Source: Brumimicrobium oceani
GTDB lineage: Bacteria > Bacteroidota > Bacteroidia > Flavobacteriales_D > Crocinitomicaceae
DNA: 64,000 nucleotides
Assembly (NCBI RefSeq): GCF_003143775.1
Contig: NZ_QFRJ01000004.1
Span: 1 to 64,000, forward strand
Reading direction: 5' to 3'
Notes under the pieces: generated by a model
The model's input: the letters and a program-made list of their open reading frames with translations, nothing else
Told to the model about the DNA's origin: nothing
Database searches by the model: none
Position numbers and translations under genes: made by a program
In this document: positions 33,737 through 42,445 of the stretch, piece after piece
How positions within the stretch are numbered: the stretch's first letter is position 1
Layout of the letters: each line of letters starts with the position of its first letter

Positions 33737-34057
33737 GGGGAAATTGATAGTTTGGTGGCCACTCTTCCGAATGTTTTCACACCCAACAATGATGGTATAA
33801 ATGACTTTTTTAATGTGAAGGTGAATCTTCCTGTTACTTATGATTTGGTGATTTTAAATCGCTGGGGAAATGTTGCTTTTGACTGGAAAGGGAAACTAGA
33901 GAAAGGTCAAAACAATTTATGGAATGGAGAAAGCAAAAATGGCGATAAAGTAAGCGACGGAGTATATTTTTATCGCATAGAGTTTTCTCAAATGGAATGG
34001 GTTGAAAAGGAAAGTTTCTGGGTATGTACATGTGATTGGGAAATAATCACGAATTGA
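33737..34057 (+). pseudogene. orphan CHU_C (T9SS type B) domain fragment
   Basis: About 105 codons encoding an isolated type B sorting domain (IDSLVATLPNVFTPNNDGINDFFNV, LVILNRWGNVAFDW, NLWNGESKNGDKVSDGVYFYRIEF). It closely resembles the last ~95 residues of the 666-residue adhesin (FDSLVASLPNVFTPNNDGVNDYFNV). It has no signal peptide, no ATG near its beginning (the first in-frame candidate is a TTG) and no passenger domain. It is best read as the remnant of a second type B adhesin gene, or a reservoir for recombination with the intact copy. Confidence 0.75.
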
Positions 34058-34172
34058 TTTGACTTATTACTACCAATTTTTTTTGAGACTTTTCACACTA
34101 ACAAAATCTTATCAATCCCTTCAATCTGCGTGCAAACAAAATCAGGCTATTAGCACGTAAACAAAACACCAC

Positions 34173-34200
34173 AAAAAAGGGACGTTTTACAAAACGCCCC
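34173..34200 (-). terminator. terminator of the acyl-CoA synthetase gene
   Basis: GGGACGTTTT (34179-34188) pairs with AAAACGCCCC (34191-34200) apart from one bulge; on the minus strand the stem is followed by a T-run (AAAAAA at 34173-34178). Confidence 0.8.
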
Positions 34201-34236
34201 TAAATCATATATCCAATTTAAATTTATAAAAAACCT

Positions 34237-36000
34237 TTAAACACCATAAATCTTATCCACTTTATCCTTATGGATCTCCATGATTTTCTTACGTTTAAAT
34301 TTCAAAGTTGGAGTAATTTCGCCCTTCTCTACTGAGAATTCTTCATCTAGTAATTCAAACTTTTTAATTTTCTCAAATTGTCCAAATAATTCATTGTATT
34401 GCTCTATTTCTTGACGAATTCTATCAATAACAGCAGGATGTTCGACCAATTCTTTGTTTGTTTTACCTACAGAAATATTTTTTCTAACTGCCCATTCTCT
34501 TACGAAATCATAAGAAGGAATAACCAATGCAGCCGGGTGTTTTCGTCCCTCACCAATAACCATTAGTTGTTCTATAAACCTTGATTCTTTAAATTTATTT
34601 TCCATCATTTGAGGAATAATATATTTTCCTCCAGATGTTTTAAATATTTCTTTCTTACGGTCGGTAATTTTCAGGAATTTCCCATCAATCATTTCACCGA
34701 TATCTCCCGTATGGAACCATCCATCATCAGTAAGCACTTCAGCAGTTTTTTCAGGTTGATTGTAGTAACCCATCATCACACTTGGTCCACGAACAATAAT
34801 TTCACCATCCTCTGCAAACTTCACTTCTACGTTATCTAGCACAGGCCCTACTGTTCCGAATTTTATTCCTTTTTTAAGACAGTTAACCGAAATAACTGGA
34901 GAAGTTTCCGTTAATCCGTATCCTTCTAGAATTGGAATTTCGGCAGCTAGGAATATTCTTGCGAGACGTGGTTGAAGCGCTGCTGCACCCGAAGCAATTG
35001 CCAAAACTTCGCCTCCTAAGGCCTCCTGCCATTTGGAAAAAATAAGTTTTCTAGCGATTTTCAATTTGAAATTATACCAACCAGATTTCCCTTCTTGTTC
35101 AAATTCTTCACCAACTGAAACAGCCCAAAAGAAAAGTGCTTTCTTAATTCCAGTAAGTTCATCACCTTTAGAAATAATCTTTTCATAAACTTTCTCAATT
35201 AATCGAGGTACAGCGGTAAAGACATGAGGTTTTACCTCCTTGATATTTTCTCCAATCGTTTCTAAACTTTCAGCAAAGTGAATTGAAAATCCTGCACGCA
35301 TATATAAGTAATGCAACATTCTTTCATAAACATGACAAACAGGTAAAAAAGTTAAAGATCTACTGTTGGCATCTCCTGGAATACTCGGGTAACTTCCATA
35401 TACATTTGAAAGAATATTGTTGTGAGAAAGCATAACACCTTTAGGATTTCCGGTTGTTCCAGAAGTATAAATCATGGTGGCTAAATCTTCATTTTTGATC
35501 ACCGCCTTTCTTTTTTCTACTTCAGCGATATCAATTTTACCAGCCTGATCCATAATTTCTGTCCAATGACTTGCGCCTTTGACTTCATCGAAGCAGTAAA
35601 TACTTTTTAGAGAAGGTAGTTCACTTTTTATTCCGCTGATTTTTTGATAAAGCTCATCATCACCAATTACACACAGTTTTATATCGGCATCGCCAAAAAT
35701 GTATTTATAGTCTTTTGTAGAGATATTTGGATAAATAGGCACTCCTATTGCTCCAGTTTGTTGAATTCCGATATCCATGATATTCCATTCCACCCTATTT
35801 CCTGAAACCAATCCAATTTTGTCGCCTGGCTGAACACCAAGAGCAATTAAACCTCTAGAAACTAAATTTGCTTTTTCTAAAAATTCTTTGGTGCTTACGG
35901 AATCCCACTTTCCATCTCTTTTAGTGGAAAACATTGTTTCTTGAGGGAATTTTTCAAGCTGGTAATAAGGTATATCGAATAATCGTTCTTGTTTTTCCAT
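34237..36000 (-). CDS. long-chain fatty acid-CoA ligase (AMP-forming)
   Basis: A 587-residue adenylate-forming enzyme that activates fatty acids to acyl-CoA. Motifs: P-loop TMIYTSGTTGNPKGVML (~183-199), LPVCHVYERM, GYGLTETSPVIS, TGDIGEMIDGKFLKITDRKKE, and GKYIIPQMMENKFKES with the expected C-terminal domain. The length and the LPxxHxxER element fit the FAA1/long-chain (FadD15-like) subfamily. It is single and divergent from the ECF sigma gene, with a 206-base region between. Confidence 0.93.
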   Translation of the reverse strand: MEKQERLFDIPYYQLEKFPQETMFSTKRDGKWDSVSTKEFLEKANLVSRGLIALGVQPGDKIGLVSGNRVEWNIMDIGIQQTGAIGVPIYPNISTKDYKYIFGDADIKLCVIGDDELYQKISGIKSELPSLKSIYCFDEVKGASHWTEIMDQAGKIDIAEVEKRKAVIKNEDLATMIYTSGTTGNPKGVMLSHNNILSNVYGSYPSIPGDANSRSLTFLPVCHVYERMLHYLYMRAGFSIHFAESLETIGENIKEVKPHVFTAVPRLIEKVYEKIISKGDELTGIKKALFFWAVSVGEEFEQEGKSGWYNFKLKIARKLIFSKWQEALGGEVLAIASGAAALQPRLARIFLAAEIPILEGYGLTETSPVISVNCLKKGIKFGTVGPVLDNVEVKFAEDGEIIVRGPSVMMGYYNQPEKTAEVLTDDGWFHTGDIGEMIDGKFLKITDRKKEIFKTSGGKYIIPQMMENKFKESRFIEQLMVIGEGRKHPAALVIPSYDFVREWAVRKNISVGKTNKELVEHPAVIDRIRQEIEQYNELFGQFEKIKKFELLDEEFSVEKGEITPTLKFKRKKIMEIHKDKVDKIYGV

Positions 36001-36206
36001 AGTTTTAGATTTTACATGCTTAAATCTACTAAAAAAATATCATTTACATCTAATTTCCATGCTATTATTGAATTTTAAAAAATCAACAATAAGAAAGGTT
36101 GATTATTATCAAGGTTTTAACTAAAAATAACTTAATTTAGAAAATAATTGAATTGAGGTGTAACTTTTACACCCCTTAAATTGTTTTACTGTTAAATGCA
36201 CACTTT

Positions 36207-36689
36207 TTGACCAGAAGAGAATACAATATGGCTGTTAAAAAACATTCTTCCAATTTATATGGATATGTTTTTAGCTTTCTCCGCAACAGCGAGGATAGTC
36301 AGGATATTGTACAAGATGTTTTTGAGAAATTGTGGAAAAACAAGAAGAAAGTTGAAGTTGAAAAATGCAAAGCATGGATGTTCAGAACAGGCCACAACAC
36401 ATTGATCAACTTTGCAAAAAGGAAACAGCGCACTGTTTATAATACAGAACTGATTCCGGAACAGATAAATTTAGACAATCGTTTCGAGACCCAAGAAATT
36501 ATTGATTTAGCTTTATCACTTCTTCCCCCACTTCAAAAAAGTATTGTTCTCCTAAGGGATTTAGAAGGGTATAAGTATGAAGAAATAGCTGAAATATTGG
36601 AAATATCTGATAGTCAAGTGAAGGTCTATTTATACAGAGCGAGAAAAAAAATTAAAAAACAGTTAGGCGATTTAACGTTAATTCAATGA
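36207..36689 (+). CDS. ECF-type RNA polymerase sigma factor
   Basis: A ~160-residue sigma-70 family protein with region 2 (SNLYGYVFSFLRNSEDSQDIVQDVFEKLWKN, ~15-45) and region 4 (LPPLQKSIVLLRDLEGYKYEEIAEILEISDSQVKVYLYRARKKIKKQ, ~105-150), and no region 1 or 3. A TTG at 36207 (TRREYNMAVKKHS) gives an N-terminus that fits ECF proteins better than the in-frame ATG at 36228. The stop overlaps the next start (ATGA at 36686), so it is coupled to the anti-sigma/barrel protein. Within Bacteroidota such ECF factors often act in cell-envelope responses, and P. gingivalis SigP controls T9SS genes; here the co-encoded PorP suggests a related role. Confidence 0.93.
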   Translation: MTRREYNMAVKKHSSNLYGYVFSFLRNSEDSQDIVQDVFEKLWKNKKKVEVEKCKAWMFRTGHNTLINFAKRKQRTVYNTELIPEQINLDNRFETQEIIDLALSLLPPLQKSIVLLRDLEGYKYEEIAEILEISDSQVKVYLYRARKKIKKQLGDLTLIQ

Positions 36690-38449
36690 GTGTACCAAAT
36701 TTCGAAAATATAGACCGATGGCTTTTTGAATACACAGAAGGGAACCTTTCTGCGGATCAAGAAGCACAATTATTGGACTTTTTGGAGCTACACCCAGAGT
36801 TAATGCCAGAACTGAAGGCTTGGAAAAGTGCTAAGGTAGCTGCACCAGTTCACGAAGCAATAGCTACTCAACATTTAATAAAAGCTACACCTCTTCTACT
36901 TCGGCCATATTCTTTGGTAAGTTTAGTTTTTATCTCTCTTCTTTTAACTTGGTTTGGAATTGAAATGATTCCTGAAACGCCACTCTACTCCAAAGCACAC
37001 ATTGATACTGGAATCATAGACGCAGGAAATGAGGAGTCTGACGAATTTGATCAGTTCCTATCAATGTCAGAACAGAGAACTACACACAAAAAGGACGACT
37101 TGATTAAAACTGAGCGTGCCAAACTGGAAAACTCTTTAACAACTCAGGAGTCAAACCAGAATAAAGTACACAAGGCTAAAACAATCAAAGCATCACCTAT
37201 TAAAGTTTCCAATTCCGGAGTTGATGCAGAGATTCAAAAATTAAAAGAAGAAGCACTCCAAAACGAACTTTTCTCTAAATTAACTATGAATGAAAACTGG
37301 GAGGATAGCGAGCAGGACTTTGCTTTTCAAACAGGGCACCGTAATATTCAGTCTGGAGATTTAAATAAAATATCAGATTATCTAAATGGTAAAGATCAAG
37401 ATGAAATTCAGACTACAGTTCAAGAAAACTTAGCGAATCAGCGCAACAATAATTCATCAAGCACGAGTGCTTCGCAATCAACTTTGGCCAAGTCAATTAA
37501 AAATACGTTTAGAAAAATCAAACGCATGGCCGATTATCCTGTAGCACTGCAGAAAACCAAAAATCCGTACTTCCACGCACCAATGATGACTGGATACAAA
37601 GCTAACTTTGCAATGGTGGGAACTGCTCCAGGAAATAGAATTGAAGCAACTTCGCGCCTGCATTGGATGAACGAAAGCAACAGTCAGCTCATGAATTCTC
37701 TTTCGTGGGATGGATACGCTCACGCCATTCGAGGAGGATTAGGTGTTGACATAAACTACAACAACTATCAAAATAATGACCTCAACAATTTCTCTGCGGC
37801 ATTAACTTATTCTCCGAAATTGGCAATTTCTAAAAAGATTTCTTTTGAACCTGCTTTACGTTTTAAAATGGGGGTTATTAACTTAGATATGGCCGCAAGC
37901 AGTATAGGTAAAACAGTGGAATTGGACAGAGAAAACATTATTCCTCTTTTTGAAGGTCAGCAGCAAGTGAATGGCCAACAACTTTGGTATCGAGATATTG
38001 GATTAGGCTTTATGATCAACACAGACTGGTTCTATATAGGATTTAACGCAGACAATATTGGCCGACATAACAATAACTTCTATTCAGCTGATTTGAGTAA
38101 AGAGTACAAATCTGACTTGCATTGTACTGCTGTTTTCGGAACGGAGTATGCCTCAAAAACCAAGGAGTTAAGACTAAGTGGATACGGATTATATCAAAAA
38201 TACGGAGCACTTGAAGAATTTTGGTTGGGAAGTAACTTCCAATACGAATGGTTTCAGATTGGAGCAGCCGCCAGTTCAAACCTTGATTTAGCGGCATCCT
38301 TGGGAGCTGTATTTAAAGGATTAAGTTTTCACTACAATATAGATTATACAAAAAGCAGGTTGCTGAACAAACAGGTGTTGTCGCACCAGGTAACCATGAG
38401 AATATTATTAAAACCTAGCAGACATGTTGCTAAATTTTTAAAAATTTAA
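36686..38449 (+). CDS. putative two-membrane anti-sigma factor with PorP/SprF-like beta-barrel
   Basis: A 587-residue protein of mixed design. Residues 1-60 resemble a cytoplasmic anti-sigma segment (IDRWLFEYTEGNLSADQEAQLLDFLELHPEL). One hydrophobic helix (74-92) would span the inner membrane. Residues ~95-280 are polar, charged and Ser/Asn-rich, enough to cross the periplasm. Residues ~285-587 alternate in the manner of outer-membrane beta strands and resemble PorP/SprF proteins (YHAPMMTGYKANFA-like start, LSFHYNIDYTKSRL near the end). Its start overlaps the ECF sigma stop. The layout corresponds to the dual membrane-spanning anti-sigma factors (Dma) described in Bacteroides thetaiotaomicron; the PorP-like barrel and PorP neighbour are the distinctive parts here. 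The barrel assignment is by eye. Confidence 0.75.
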   Translation: MSVPNFENIDRWLFEYTEGNLSADQEAQLLDFLELHPELMPELKAWKSAKVAAPVHEAIATQHLIKATPLLLRPYSLVSLVFISLLLTWFGIEMIPETPLYSKAHIDTGIIDAGNEESDEFDQFLSMSEQRTTHKKDDLIKTERAKLENSLTTQESNQNKVHKAKTIKASPIKVSNSGVDAEIQKLKEEALQNELFSKLTMNENWEDSEQDFAFQTGHRNIQSGDLNKISDYLNGKDQDEIQTTVQENLANQRNNNSSSTSASQSTLAKSIKNTFRKIKRMADYPVALQKTKNPYFHAPMMTGYKANFAMVGTAPGNRIEATSRLHWMNESNSQLMNSLSWDGYAHAIRGGLGVDINYNNYQNNDLNNFSAALTYSPKLAISKKISFEPALRFKMGVINLDMAASSIGKTVELDRENIIPLFEGQQQVNGQQLWYRDIGLGFMINTDWFYIGFNADNIGRHNNNFYSADLSKEYKSDLHCTAVFGTEYASKTKELRLSGYGLYQKYGALEEFWLGSNFQYEWFQIGAAASSNLDLAASLGAVFKGLSFHYNIDYTKSRLLNKQVLSHQVTMRILLKPSRHVAKFLKI

Positions 38450-38464
38450 GAAAATCGATTCATT

Positions 38465-39421
38465 ATGAAAAAAATACTCATCATATTCATGTTTTTCCTA
38501 ATTGGAGAAGTGCACGCTCAAGACCCTCAGTTTTCGCAGTTCTATGCAAATCCCATTTATTTGAATCCTGCTTTTGCCGGAAGTCATGGTTGTCCTAGGT
38601 TTGCAGTCAACTATAGGAATCAATGGCCACAACTTGATGGTTCTTACGTAACATACTCAGCATCATACGATCAATATTTTAAAGGAATAAACGGTGGACT
38701 GGGAGTTATTATGACGCACGACCAGCAAGGAAAAGGGACGATCAATCACACTACATTGAGTTTAATTTATAATTACCATTTAAAGGTAAACCGTAAATTC
38801 ACAATGATGTTTGCTGGAAAAGCGACTTGGAATCAAAAATTTCTGGACTGGGACAGATTGACCTTTGGCGATATGATTGATCCAAGAAGAGGGTTCATTT
38901 ACGCCACAGGTGATGTTCCAAGAGGGGGATCTCGAGGATTCTTTGATGTTTCCGCTGGAATGGTAGGATTTACTGAAAAGTTTTTCTTTGGTGTTTCTGC
39001 TCATCATTTAAATATGCCAGATGAATCCGTAATTGTTGGAAATAGTCCAATGCCTATTCGTTTGACTGGTCACGCTGGAGCAAAACTTCCTTTGGGTGGA
39101 AAATCTCAATACAACACCGATATTTCTATAATGCCCAATATGATTTACCAATATCAGCAAGGATTTATGGAAATGTTGTTGGGAACTTATGTACAATACG
39201 GCGCATTTACAGCAGGAGTTTGGTTTAGATCTAGAGATGCATTTATTTTATCTGCAGGAATTAACACCGGAACGATAAAAGTAGGATATAGCTATGATGT
39301 TACGGTATCAAGATTAAACAATGGCGTTACTGGAGGCTCGCATGAAGTTTCTTTAGGATTCGACCTAAATTGTAAAACGAAGAAGCCTAGTTTTAGAACT
39401 ATTTCTTGTCCATCTTTCTAA
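38465..39421 (+). CDS. PorP/SprF family type IX secretion system outer-membrane protein
   Basis: A 318-residue beta-barrel protein with a signal peptide (~1-18, ending VHAQ). The PorP/SprF start DPQFSQFYANPIYLNPAFAGS is unmistakable, followed by YRNQWPQL, GLGVIMTHDQQGKGTI and the end GYSYDVTVSRLNNGVTGGSHEVSLGFDL. PorP/SprF proteins help export or attach T9SS cargo, in several species specifically type B substrates such as the SprB adhesin. Gliding genomes carry many paralogues, so it is not safe to name it sprF. It is 15 bases after the barrel-fusion gene and ends the operon. Confidence 0.93.
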   Translation: MKKILIIFMFFLIGEVHAQDPQFSQFYANPIYLNPAFAGSHGCPRFAVNYRNQWPQLDGSYVTYSASYDQYFKGINGGLGVIMTHDQQGKGTINHTTLSLIYNYHLKVNRKFTMMFAGKATWNQKFLDWDRLTFGDMIDPRRGFIYATGDVPRGGSRGFFDVSAGMVGFTEKFFFGVSAHHLNMPDESVIVGNSPMPIRLTGHAGAKLPLGGKSQYNTDISIMPNMIYQYQQGFMEMLLGTYVQYGAFTAGVWFRSRDAFILSAGINTGTIKVGYSYDVTVSRLNNGVTGGSHEVSLGFDLNCKTKKPSFRTISCPSF

Positions 39422-39470
39422 AGTAGTGTTTTAATAAGGTTTAACTACTACTTTATTTGTTTGATGATGA

Positions 39471-39502
39471 GGGGATTTCATTGAGTTGGAATCCCCTTTT
39501 TT
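39471..39502 (+). terminator. terminator of the sigma-barrel-PorP operon
   Basis: GGGGATT (39471-39477) pairs with AATCCCC (39490-39496), followed by TTTTTT. A second weaker hairpin (AAAGTAGT / ACTACTTT) lies just before it at ~39420-39454. Confidence 0.88.
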
Positions 39503-40353
39503 AGTTCTAAACGCATACTGCGCAATTGTTGTTCCTCCCCCCTAAACCAACATTAAACATTGATCAACAAGGCTCAACAAACAAAAACCAGAGGAGCGGA
39601 ATGTTAATGACTTAATAGGGTTACCCTTTTTAGTCGCAGATTCTAACAGCCAATTAACTTTACTTCCAACTTCATGACTTTATGTTGATAGTCAGCGTCC
39701 TATGTTCTTATTGTGAATTGGAATAAATCAAAACAGATCCTTCGGAAAATAAAAACTGAGTTTTTTTTAAGGGAAGGACATCTTCTAATCTTTTTATGAT
39801 CAAAGATTCTCACAATAAAAGATCAATAGATTTAAGCGAAATTACTTATTGCAATTTAATTGGATAACCAAATCACTTAATTCTTGGGGATTAAAGGAAC
39901 AAAAAACCACAAAATCATAAAGAGTCATTCTTTTTGATTAGCTCTAGGACACTTTATTTGAATGGCGAATCATACTAACCCGTCAGAAAAGGGAACTTAA
40001 AAAATAAATGCTTGTCGGGAAGCCTACCAAAGTTTAATAAATTACAATAGAAAATAGTCTACTCTTTAATTTACCGAGATTCTTGCATCCTTAAAAATCA
40101 TAATTCCCAACGATGATGGGGATGACAGTTGTAGAAATTAAGGGATAAACGAAAAGGAAAAAACATTTGCAAAGGATCTCGTCAGTTCACCACTTTATCC
40201 CATTCTTGATTAGATATTTTTGCTGGTAAAATACCGGATAGGTATTAATTAAAAAGTAGCACATTGGCGATAAAGATTCCAATAGGCTATAAATACTTAT
40301 AAAATTTCCGAGGATAAGCCAGAACTTTTAATATTTAGCTCTAAAATTCTATG
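39503..40353. other. long gene-free stretch
   Basis: About 850 bases with no credible reading frame, the largest gap in the window. Its right half holds the inverted copy of the element found beside gldD (40010-40240). The rest is AT-rich with no recognised RNA gene, integrase site or promoter. Confidence 0.55.
40010..40240 (-). repeat. degenerate dispersed intergenic element, copy 2 (inverted)
   Basis: The reverse complement of this segment aligns with 5155-5345 through several blocks in order (GTCGGGAA end, TACAATAGAAAATAGT, AAGGATCTCGTCAGTTCACCACTTT, TTAGATATTTTTGCTGGTAAAATACC). Copy 2 has ~60 extra bases in its centre. Neither copy encodes protein. Confidence 0.6.
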
Positions 40354-40361
40354 TATATTTG
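40354..40361 (+). promoter_or_regulatory. -7 box before the kinase-fold gene
   Basis: TATATTTG is an exact TAnnTTTG match 39 bases before the chosen ATG at 40401. There is no TTG at the usual distance. Confidence 0.45.
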
Positions 40362-40400
40362 AGAATAACAGAAAGTTTAATTCTCAAATATTTTTCCTTC

Positions 40401-41477
40401 ATGGACATTTCAAAAAAGAAGCCACCATTTCCAATTAATCAAGGATTAAGAAAATATTTACGCAAATACGGTCGAGAAGATTCCATAGCTTTGGCCTACG
40501 AAGATATGTTAAGATGGAATGATAGTAGTCCTGTATATGATGCCAATGGAGAGAATACCTATTGGGAAAGTGTCATATACGATATGAGTATGCAAGAGGA
40601 GATTTTAAATGGATTAAAAGAAATTTACGCAGAGTTAAAAACAGGTGGAGATACAGAAATCATTAGTCATTTGACCGTTGGGGCAATAGATTACTGCTTA
40701 TTCGCTAACTCTAATCCTTTCCGAATCAAGATTGTCAATAAATTAAATGATCACCACGATTATTTCTACATCAAGAGAGCTGATGCGTCTAGGGTTTATG
40801 GTTTGGAATTGGAACATATTCTATCACCGAACAGGATGGACTATATGGTGGATGGAAATACACTTGTAGAAGCTCACATTGCTGGAATACCTGGGGATCA
40901 ATTTATGGACCATTATATGGACACACCTAACTTTTATCCGACAGGAATGGCTAAAGAGTTTGTTAAGTTTAACGAGCGTTGCTTTGTAATGTTATTGGGA
41001 GACATGCGTTCCTATAACTATGTTGTCGCCATCACACCCGATTTTGACAAAGAACAATATAGAGTAAGACCAATCGATTTTGACCAAACGGCCTATGAAG
41101 GCAGGAAAAACCATTATAAACCTCAATACTACAAGGAGAACAACAAAATAATTGATTTCTGTATACAGTTATTAACTCCAGAAACTGTGGAGCAATACAG
41201 ATATGAGGAAAGGACTTTAATGAAAAGACGATACAAATTGGCACTTGCAAGACTAAATCGTTTACTGGATTCAATGCTTTATCAAGATATTTCAACTCCT
41301 GAAAAAATTGCTTCCCTAGCTGCTGATTTAAATGCTTATCACAACACAAAGCGCTTTTCTAAATACAAACACATGGGTAGAATTCTTAAATCTCACTTGG
41401 CATTGATGCTAGGAAAACCTAAACCTAAAAAATTCCCAGGAAAAGCAAATTACAAAGGCAAGGAGGAAACAAAATAG
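40401..41477 (+). CDS. unassigned protein with protein-kinase-like-fold motifs
   Basis: A 358-residue cytoplasmic protein; I do not recognise the family. Several spaced residues fit a kinase-like (PKL) fold: Lys125 in DYFYIKRADAS as the beta3 lysine, Glu136 or Glu138 in YGLELEH as its partner, a hinge-like VEAHIAGIPG (156-165), GDMRSYN (Asp201 and Asn206, the D-x4-N of the catalytic loop) and IDFDQ (Asp226 or Asp228, metal site). A basic C-terminal tail (GKPKPKKFPGKANYKGK) follows a helical region. No transmembrane helix is seen. The start is the ATG at 40401; the frame extends upstream only to a TTG inside the promoter box. It stands alone after the long gene-free stretch. Confidence 0.7.
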   Translation: MDISKKKPPFPINQGLRKYLRKYGREDSIALAYEDMLRWNDSSPVYDANGENTYWESVIYDMSMQEEILNGLKEIYAELKTGGDTEIISHLTVGAIDYCLFANSNPFRIKIVNKLNDHHDYFYIKRADASRVYGLELEHILSPNRMDYMVDGNTLVEAHIAGIPGDQFMDHYMDTPNFYPTGMAKEFVKFNERCFVMLLGDMRSYNYVVAITPDFDKEQYRVRPIDFDQTAYEGRKNHYKPQYYKENNKIIDFCIQLLTPETVEQYRYEERTLMKRRYKLALARLNRLLDSMLYQDISTPEKIASLAADLNAYHNTKRFSKYKHMGRILKSHLALMLGKPKPKKFPGKANYKGKEETK

Positions 41478-41735
41478 AGATAGTTAAATTTAGTATGTTT
41501 TTTTTGTGCTGTTAAACTTAATACAGGCTCATTGTTCTAACTTGAAAACAAATAGGTTTAAACGCTAAGAGTTTAGCAAATCTACTCTCAGGTGTTTTGT
41601 AATAAGAAGTAACTTCAAGTTTGTCATTTAACGGCATGAAGAAGAGCTTTAACATTATTTGTAGTCGTATTTTTTATTTAAGCATTTCATTTCAATAGAT
41701 TTAAAGAACTAATTAGGAACTAAATTTATATCACA

Positions 41736-42374
41736 ATGAAAAATTTAAACATATACGTATTTTCGATAATAGCAGTAGGATTATTGGCCTTTAGCTGTAA
41801 GGATGCCATTCAAGCCGAAGAAGGCGGCGGTAATCAAACGGATACCTCATCCGTTGAAAAATCAAACGAAAGCAAAAATGTACAACTAGCAGATCCTTTA
41901 GAAGCGAAGAAAATTGTTTCAAAAACAACATTAACAGCCAAAAGTGGCAGCAATGCAACGGGTGAAATTATTTTTGAAGAGAAGTTAGGTCAAGTTGTAA
42001 TGGAGGCAAAATTTGAGGGATTAAATCCGGGAACACACGCCATTCATTTACATGAGACAGCAAACTGTTCTTCAGACGATGGTAAATCTGCTGGTGGCCA
42101 TTGGAATCCGACGAATGAACGCCATGGGAAATGGGGAGATGCCGAAGGTTTTCACAAAGGAGATATCGGTAATTTTGAAGTGAAAGATGACGGAACAGCA
42201 ACTGTGAATTTTGAAACAGCCGATTGGTGTATTGGGTGCGATGATGAAACAAAAAACATCATTGGGCGCTCAGTAATCATTCATGAAGGAGGAGACGATT
42301 TTATCTCTCAGCCCTCTGGAGATGCTGGAAAAAGAGTTGGATGTGCTGAAATCTCAGAATACCACGAAAAATAG
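41736..42374 (+). CDS. sodC: Cu/Zn superoxide dismutase, lipoprotein
   Basis: A 212-residue lipoprotein (lipobox AFSC, Cys21) with a ~60-residue linker and a SodC domain that turns superoxide into hydrogen peroxide and oxygen in the periplasm or on the outer membrane. Copper and zinc ligands are visible in HAIHLHE, GGHWNP, RHGKWGDAEGFHKGDIGN and VIIHEGGDD, and the disulfide cysteines in TANCSS and RVGCAEI. An extra CIGC pair (ADWCIGCDDE) is unusual. It converges on a probable copper-receptor operon. Confidence 0.94.
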   Translation: MKNLNIYVFSIIAVGLLAFSCKDAIQAEEGGGNQTDTSSVEKSNESKNVQLADPLEAKKIVSKTTLTAKSGSNATGEIIFEEKLGQVVMEAKFEGLNPGTHAIHLHETANCSSDDGKSAGGHWNPTNERHGKWGDAEGFHKGDIGNFEVKDDGTATVNFETADWCIGCDDETKNIIGRSVIIHEGGDDFISQPSGDAGKRVGCAEISEYHEK

Positions 42375-42395
42375 AAAAGCATTATATTTAAAGAA

Positions 42396-42427
42396 AAAAG
42401 TCCTGAATTTTCATTCAGGACTTTTTT
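42396..42427. terminator. bidirectional terminator between sodC and the TonB receptor
   Basis: A perfect stem (AGTCCTGAA / TTCAGGACT, 42399-42407 and 42414-42422) with a TTTTCA loop. It has A-runs on the left and T-runs on the right, so it works for both convergent genes. Confidence 0.93.
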
Positions 42428-42445
42428 TTAAAAACCAATTGTAAT

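Noticed and set aside
39503-40353. possible tRNA, structural RNA or CRISPR remnant in the long gap
   Set aside because: No cloverleaf, no direct-repeat/spacer pattern and no conserved RNA motif could be seen; only the degenerate inverted element stands out.
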